A stretch of 64,000 bases of DNA from Cercis canadensis (lineage: Eukaryota > Streptophyta > Magnoliopsida > Fabales > Fabaceae). Position numbers and translations under genes: made by a program. Under the pieces are notes generated by a model. That model was not told where the DNA came from. It saw only the letters and a list, made by a program, of their open reading frames with translations, and made no database searches. The stretch lies in the NCBI GenBank assembly GCA_003255065.1, contig QAOA01004580.1, positions 179,859 to 243,858 of the forward strand. Direction: 5' to 3'. Numbering within the stretch: the first letter of the stretch is position 1; the number at the start of each line of letters is the position of its first letter. Shown piece by piece: positions 58,117 to 64,000 of the stretch.

Positions 58117-59274
58117 CTAGAGTTTAAATAATTCTTGCCAAAAGTGACTAATAAACAGAGGGTCCCTGTCACTAACAATGGAACTTGGGATTCCATGTAA
58201 TCGGACTGTCTCTTGGGTAAAAATTTCAGCCACCCGTCGTGCTGTGTTGGGATGCTTCATAAGAATAAAGTGGGCAGATTTGGATAATCTGTCTACCACC
58301 ACCAGAATAGCTTCAAACCCCTTGGACTTGGGTAGGCCTGTGATAAAGTCCATGGAAAGGTCTTCCCAAATCTGATTAGGAATGTCTAGGGGCTGTAGAA
58401 GTCCACCCGGAGATGTCGCTGCATACTTTTGACGTTGGAAAATGTCACAAGACTTAACGAAGTCTTGGATGTTTTTCTTCATGCCTAACCAATAGAGATT
58501 TTCTGCAAGTCTACGATAGGTGCGATGGAACCCTGAATGGCCACCTTGAGGGGTCGAATGAAACTCATGTAGGAGTTGGGGAATCCAAGGGGAACTTGCA
58601 GAGATGACTAATCTGTTTTTATAAAACAGAATTCCTTGATGAAGTGCAAACCCAGCTTTGCTGAGAGGATCAGTTTGTAATGCAGAGATGATGTTTTGCA
58701 GATGAGGGTCAGCATTCACTGCATTGGTCATCTCTTTTCCTTCTAGCCAAACCGGGAAAGATATTAACCCATTAAGTTCTCCCTCCTCTGGAATTCTGGA
58801 CAGCGCATCGGCAGCCTTATTGTCTGAACCGGGTTTGTAGATTATATCAAAGTAATATCCCAGCAACTTAGCGATCCAACACTGCTGGTCAGGAGTAGTG
58901 ATGCGCTGATGTAGGAGGTGTTTAAGACTTTTCTGGTCTGTATGAACCAGAAAATGCCTACCCAGCAAATAAGGCCTCCAATGTTGCACAGCCAAGGCAA
59001 GAGCCATGATCTCTTTGGCGTAAGTAGACTTGGCCAAGGTGCTATTGGATAAAGCCTTACTAAAATAGGCTAGAGGCCTCTTGCGTTGCATGAGGACTGC
59101 TCCAATTCCTCTGCCTGAAGCATCACACTCTATTTCAAAGGGTTGGGAAAAATCAGGTAATGCCAAAACTGGAGAAGTAGTCAGTAGCTTCTTGAGAGAT
59201 TCAAAAGCTTCCTGAGCTGTAGGACTCCAATTAAACCCATTTTTTTTTGTTAATTCGGTTAAGGCTTTAGCCAC
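58117..59274 (-). pseudogene. Chromovirus RNase H and integrase core
   Basis: RNase H: FEIECDASGRGIGAVLMQRK, YAKEIMALALAVQHWRPYLL, HTDQKSLKHLLHQR, DNKAADALSR. Integrase: HSGFHRTYRRLAENLYW finger with CDIFQRQK (second Cys of the usual CxxC replaced by Phe), core LSMDFITGLPKSKGFEAILV, SDRDPLFISHFWQELF. It ends in TAG at about 58117 where the family has Gln. The upstream link to RT is cut by a 145-bp duplication. Confidence 0.88.
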
Positions 59275-59559
59275 CTTCCCATAGCCCTAGATAAACTTTC
59301 GATAGTATCTTGTCAGCCCCAAAAATCCTCTCACTCCCTTCACATTCTTAGGAACAGGCCAGCTAAGCACACTGCGGATTTTTTCAGGATCCATTGCTAC
59401 CCCTTGGCCAGATAGCCACCTTCCCATAGCCCTGGATAAACTTCCGATAGTATCCTGTTAGCCCCAAAAAACCTCTCACTCCCTTCACATTCTTAGGAAT
59501 AGGCCAGCTGAGCACACTGCGGATTTTTTCAGGATCCATTGCTACCCCTTGGCCAGATA
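59270..59559 (-). repeat. 145-bp tandem duplication at the RT/RNase H border
   Basis: Copies 59270-59414 and 59415-59559 begin GCCACCTTCCCATAGCCCT and differ at about eight to ten positions. 145 is not divisible by three, so the duplication shifts the pol frame. One copy carries an extra TAG in FIQGYGKVA. Confidence 0.92.
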
Positions 59560-62143
59560 TTATATGCCCCAAATATTCGATAGAATTTCTCCCCAAACTA
59601 CACTTTTTCTGGTTAACTACGAATTTGTGGAGCTTTAGCAGATTCAGTACCTTAGTTAAATGTACCATGTGTGTCTGCCAATCTGAGCTGTAGATTAATA
59701 TATCATCAAAGAAAACGAGGACAAACCTTCGAAGGTAAGGCCTGAAAACATCATTCATGTTGGACTGAAATGTGGCTGGAGCATTAGTCAATCCGAAGGG
59801 CATGACAAGGTATTCATAGTGCCCTTCATGAGTGCGGAAAGCTGTTTTGTGCACGTCCTCATCCTTGACTCGAATCTGATTGAAACCTGACTTAAGGTCT
59901 AGCTTGGAGAAAAAACAAGCCCCATGTAACTCATCCAAGAGTTCATCTACCACTGGAATAGGGTATTTGTCCGGTACCGTAGCTCTATTTAGAGCTCTAT
60001 AATCGATACACATTCGCCACGACTTGTCTTTCTTCTTCACCAAGATCACCGGGCTGGAAAAAGCACTGTTACTATGCTGAATGAACCCTACCTGGAGTAA
60101 TTCTTTTACCTGCCTCTCAATCTCATCCTTTTGGTGATGAGGATATCGATAGGGTCTTACACTAACTGGGCCTTGTCCTGGTTGAAGGTTAATGGCATGG
60201 TCATTGTGCCTATGAGGAGGAAGGCTTGGAGTTTCTGAAAATACCTCAGGAACTTGGTCCAGCACCTCATGCAGCTCAACAAGCTGCTTCTTGGGCAATT
60301 CCCCCTGCTGTCCATTGGTACTACAATGGATCTCTGTGTTCCATAAATGCTGTCCATTGGTACTACAATGGATCTCCGTGTTCCATAACATCCCTTCTAC
60401 TCGATAAAGCATACTTCCAACAATGGTGTTGTGCAGAGAAGCATAAGCCATAAGACCAGTGTGATTACCTTGTAACCGCACCCATTGGTCACCCTTACGA
60501 AAAGCCATGGTGGATGAACTCCAGTCCATTTGCACTACACCCAATATCAAGTCCAAGGTACCAAGTTCGAGTACATATGCTGCTATAGATGCTGTGAGTG
60601 CTCCCAAATCCACTTGTAAATCACATTTGCCCTTAGTGACCACTCGGTGACCATCCCCCAGTTTGATGCCAATTTCCCGGGTATGCTGCACTGTGATTCC
60701 AAGAGCATGCACCAGCCTTCGTGAGACAAAGTTGTGACTGGCTCCACTGTCAATTCGGACAAGGATGGGCAGCCCATTCAACCTTCCTTCTAGCTTCATT
60801 ACCTTAGGACTAGACATTCCTTCCTCCGAGTATTGGTAGAGCTCAAGTCCAGCACAACTTAAGTCCTCAATTGGTTCTTCATCTGTACTTGGCAACACCT
60901 CAATATCGCCTTTGTCATTCAGAAACTCATCCTCAGCCAACAATGTGACTCGAAGTTGTTTGTCAGGGCATTGATGGAGAGGATGGTATTGCTGTCCACA
61001 GCGAAAGCAAAGACCCTTCTTCCTTCGGTCAAAGATTTCTTGAGCCGAAAGATGACGAGTTCCTCTATTTCTGCCCTCGCCCCACCTTTTGTTTTCCACT
61101 CCCGCGTTTCCTCCAGCAGGTTGGAAAGCTTGTATAGGAGATTTGAGCTCTGGCTTCCATCCCATGCCTCCTTCTCTGTGGCGATTAGGGAGTTGCTGGG
61201 AAGGATAAGGAATTCCTTTGGTATTACCACCTGAACCAGAATTAAATCCTCCCTGATTACCCAGATTACGTATTCCCCTGTTTTCACTACCTCCGAACAG
61301 AGCAAACTCAACATCTCTAGCCAATGTCATTACCTTAGTTCTGGTATCAGGTTGATGGATTCTGACCCAACGACGAATGTCTTCCCGAAGCCCATGCATG
61401 AAATACCCGATGGCTTGTTGCTCTGGAAGTTTGGGAACTTGGGATGATAAAGCTTCAAAAGCTTCAATGTAATCAGCCACTGATTTCTCCTGCTTAATTC
61501 CCGCCAATTGTTCGAAGGGATTCAAAGATGGCAGTCCTCCATATCGCACCAGCAGTGCTTCTTTCAACTGATGCCATGATAAATCCGGTTCCGACTCCCA
61601 TAGCAAAGCAAACCAGTGCACCGCTTGCCCCTCCATTGACACCTGGGCAAGAGGAACTTGCACTTCGGGTCGGGTATTTTGTACCCGGAAGTATGTTTCG
61701 GCCCGGGTAATCCAGCCCCGTGGATCCGCTCCATCAAAGGAAGGAAGCTCCACCTTTTTAACAGCCATGCGAAACTCGTCGAGGGCATCGCCACCCAGCT
61801 CGAAACCAGGAGGTGGTCCATTTCGGTTTTGCTCTTCGACTCGACGGGTGCGTGCGTCGCGACCCATGGTGGTGCGAGAGGATCCTGGTGTGTATGTCTC
61901 TTCTTCAGTCACAAAAGCCTTGCCGGCGCTGCTTCGTGCCCAATTTGTCATCAGAGCACGAAACTCGGCGTTCTCCTGCCACTCCAACTCGAAAGTATGG
62001 CTATCGGCCACTCTTGCTAATTTCTCCTGGGCCATCGATTTGTGCAACTCTCCCACAGAAGTTCGCAACTCCTGGAATTGCGTATCCAGAGATGTCATTT
62101 TAGTCTCAACAGCATCGATTCTCCCTGTCATCCTTGTAATCAT
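59384..62143 (-). pseudogene. Chromovirus gag, protease and reverse transcriptase
   Basis: Starts MITRMTGRIDAVETKM with a coiled-coil-like N-terminus. Gag: DPRGWITRAETYFRVQNTRP, HWFALLWESEPDLSWHQLKE. CCHC knuckle: CFRCGQQYHPLHQC (61009-60968). Protease: VRIDSGASHNFVSRRLV (near 60760-60720). RT: KDKSWRMCIDYRALNRATVP, FSKLDLKSGFNQIRV, MPFGLTNAPATFQ, catalytic VFFDDILIYS (near 59715-59690). A 14-residue repeat (LWNTEIHCSTNGQ twice) lies between protease and RT. The frame runs into a 145-bp duplication and stops early. Confidence 0.92.
60306..60389 (-). repeat. 42-bp in-frame tandem duplication
   Basis: TGCTGTCCATTGGTACTACA recurs at 60306 and 60348. It adds 14 codons between protease and RT. 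Confidence 0.92.
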
Positions 62144-62190
62144 TCACCGGAGACCTCCAGCCTCTCTAGCTATCCGGCAGGTCGGACCAA

Positions 62191-62597
62191 TGATGGATTC
62201 CAGAGAACTAACTAGAATTATAGTACTGAATAATAGCAAGAAAAAGCAATAGAAAACAATAGGGAACAGTAGATGAACTACTGAACCTCTACCCAGAGCT
62301 GTAGCTCCTCAGAGAAGGTTCTCTGCCCAGGCATTCAGCCCTTTCCTCTCAGAATTCTCCCCTCCCCTCTTCTCCTCTCACACCAGCCTTTCTATATCTC
62401 CCGCCCATGCATCATTGCCTTCCCTTATTTTACGTAACAAACTAACCCATGTAACAAACTAACCCATGTAGCATAACAACCTGCCACCTCATCATTTACT
62501 CTCATTCTCACTCCCTACCCCTTTCTTATTTCTTCTAGAGTACACTCTCCATATCTTAGGTCTAACTATTTCTTCATTTACCAACTGACCCCTATCA
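62191..62597 (-). repeat. Chromovirus 5' LTR
   Basis: 407 bp. It is longer than its partner mainly because TAACAAACTAACCCATG is duplicated near 62435-62468. Just inside it the minus strand reads TTGGTCCGACCTGCCGGATA, which does not resemble the usual initiator-Met primer site. Confidence 0.9.
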
Positions 62598-62652
62598 GTG
62601 GCTCTCAGTAATTAAGTTAACAAAAGCAGTAACTAGTGATTGCAAATTATAA

Positions 62653-63014
62653 ATGGGTTCCTAATTGGTTTCTTTACACAACCAATAAATTTTAAGTATC
62701 GGCTGTATTGGAGATGGTGTGAAAACAAAAATAGTAAGTAGATTCTAAATATTTCCATAGATATAAAATTGATTACTTAATCTTGAGAAAATCTAGTGTA
62801 AGTTGTCTTTTCTTTCATTATTAGTAGTTTNATTTGATGGGTTCCTAATTGGTTTCTTTACACAACCAATAAATTTTAAGTATTGGCTGTATTGGAGATG
62901 GTGTGAAAACAAAAATAGTAAGTAGATTCTAAATATTTCCATAGATATAAAATTGATTACTTAATCTTGAGAAAATCTAGTGTAAGTTGTCTTTTCTTTC
63001 ATTATTAGTAGTTT
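62653..63014 (+). repeat. 178-bp duplication across an N
   Basis: 62653-62830 and 62837-63014 are almost identical (one C/T difference seen near 62700) and meet at the N at 62831. Most simply an unmerged contig overlap. Confidence 0.9.
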
Positions 63015-64000
63015 TTAAACTGTAGATGTACTTTTAAGTCTCCTTAACGAGAATTATTATTTCTTTTGTTTTTGAAATCTTCAAGAAACTAGCTACTGTT
63101 CCAATTCCATTTCAATGGACGAGAAAGACCATGTTTAAGTGGTTGACATAAGAGACGAGCAATACTAAATCTTGGAAATTGATTGTAAAGTTTATTTTAT
63201 TTTGAAAGTTCTCTCCTAACTTCATCATGTTCACTCTACCCAAATTAGACACCAGTTGAACCCTTAAACCCTACCTGTTACTTGCAAGCCAGTCTGACGT
63301 TTTCTCACCTAAAATAGACCTTCAATCAACCTGTTTTCTATTATTAATCCAATAAAAAAAAAATCCCTAAGTGTCTAACCCTAGAATGTTCAATCCAAAT
63401 TCTTTTCACTCCTATGTCAAATAGCATTTAACATCAAATTTTTTATTTTAGTTTGACATTATAGACAATTTCTCACTGTGGCATAGCTAAAATTGCATAT
63501 TCAACTTTCGCTCCTGAAGCTGCTGGGAGAACTGAACCGTCAGAATTCAGTGTTTATCCCTGCCTCAGCATTGCATAAAACTAGCATCCAAGACATTCAA
63601 ATTTGTTCATACGCCATTTAGGTTAGGATAAAGCATTTCCATTGAAGAGAAAATGCATCAAAATTATAACAAAAGCCTACCTCATGGTGATTGATAAAAG
63701 TTTTAACATTGTCCTTGATTTCTTCTAACAGCCTTTAAGTATTAAATCAATTAGTCTATCTTAAAGAGACATACTATTGCCTGTCTTTCAGATTCCGCAT
63801 AAAATTCTCTTCTAGAAAAAGTATTCTGTTTAATGGCCAATTGCTGTAATGCCAACATTCCCTCATTTAATCACTCACTAGATTGTCTAAACTATATCCC
63901 TTTTTTTTCGCTTACTCTTGATAACTTTGTAGGGAATGCATCAGTTTGTCCTGATTGAATATAACATGGTTCTAACAAGAAGTTTGAGTATATATATATA
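63015..64000. other. AT-rich end of window, no gene recognised
   Basis: No domains on either strand. It ends in a short TA repeat. Confidence 0.55.

Larger units (their letters stand above)
56904..62597 (-). mobile_element. Chromovirus (Ty3/gypsy with chromodomain), decayed
   Basis: LTRs at 62191-62597 (5' on the minus strand) and 56904-57289 (3') begin TGATAGGGGTCAG and end ..TCCATCA. They differ by several percent and by a 17-21 bp duplication, so this is older than the Tat insertion. Gag, knuckle, protease, RT, RNase H, integrase and chromodomain follow in order on the minus strand. The bases outside the two LTRs (GTATT left, GTGGC right) do not match. Confidence 0.92.

Noticed and set aside
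62653..63014. Tandem duplication as a biological repeat
   Set aside because: Copies differ at about one base and meet at an N, so an unmerged contig overlap is the likelier explanation.

Overview
The window is nuclear DNA from a eudicot plant, probably a repeat-rich woody genome. The evidence is a 24-exon trithorax-type gene closest in my recollection to Arabidopsis ATX2/ATX1, plant-type introns, and plant transposon lineages (CACTA, Copia, hAT, Mutator/MULE, PIF/Harbinger, Tat and Athila Ty3/gypsy, chromovirus). The species cannot be told from the sequence. I saw no tRNA, rRNA or CRISPR feature. Six single N bases (11666, 14083, 17419, 46489, 50153, 62831) look like contig joins.

Layout. 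1-1776 is the 3' part of a CACTA element that ends exactly inside a dead Copia element (1777 to about 5450). That Copia carries a four-copy 216-bp tandem repeat in pol. From about 7.2 to 21.2 kb there is a Russian-doll block. An outer element with TTTTAAAAAC-type ends (7208-21183) contains a 12.9-kb hAT-bounded insertion (8160-21089, 8-bp target duplication). Inside the hAT lie a decayed MULE transposase gene, an antisense GRF zinc-finger gene, a captured exon of a VAMP72-type SNARE gene, a piece of Athila gag, and a 550-bp foldback MULE MITE (12917-13466).

22.6-23.2 kb holds exons of a plant Methyltransf_16-type gene, apparently a remnant. 23.5-33.3 kb is a PIF/Harbinger transposase relic split by a young, structurally complete Tat-lineage retrotransposon (24198-33278; 336-bp LTRs; ATTAT target duplication). 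The Tat element has a spliced antisense gene between pol and its 3' LTR, enclosed by 306-bp inverted repeats partly made of LTR. 33.8 to about 37.8 kb is a truncated Athila-like element on the minus strand.

The only gene that looks intact and host-functional is the ATX-type H3K4 methyltransferase at 39209-50567 (+). I could place all 24 exons with consistent phases, giving 1077 codons with PWWP, FYRN/FYRC, PHD, extended PHD, SET and post-SET regions. 50.7-56.5 kb is gene-poor. 56904-62597 is a decayed chromovirus on the minus strand, and the window ends in gene-free AT-rich DNA with a 178-bp duplication across an N.

Most coding-looking sequence outside the ATX gene is therefore transposon-derived and broken. 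The two most unusual structures are the hAT-bounded composite with a captured SNARE exon, and the Tat element whose antisense gene sits in the loop of a large LTR-derived inverted repeat.
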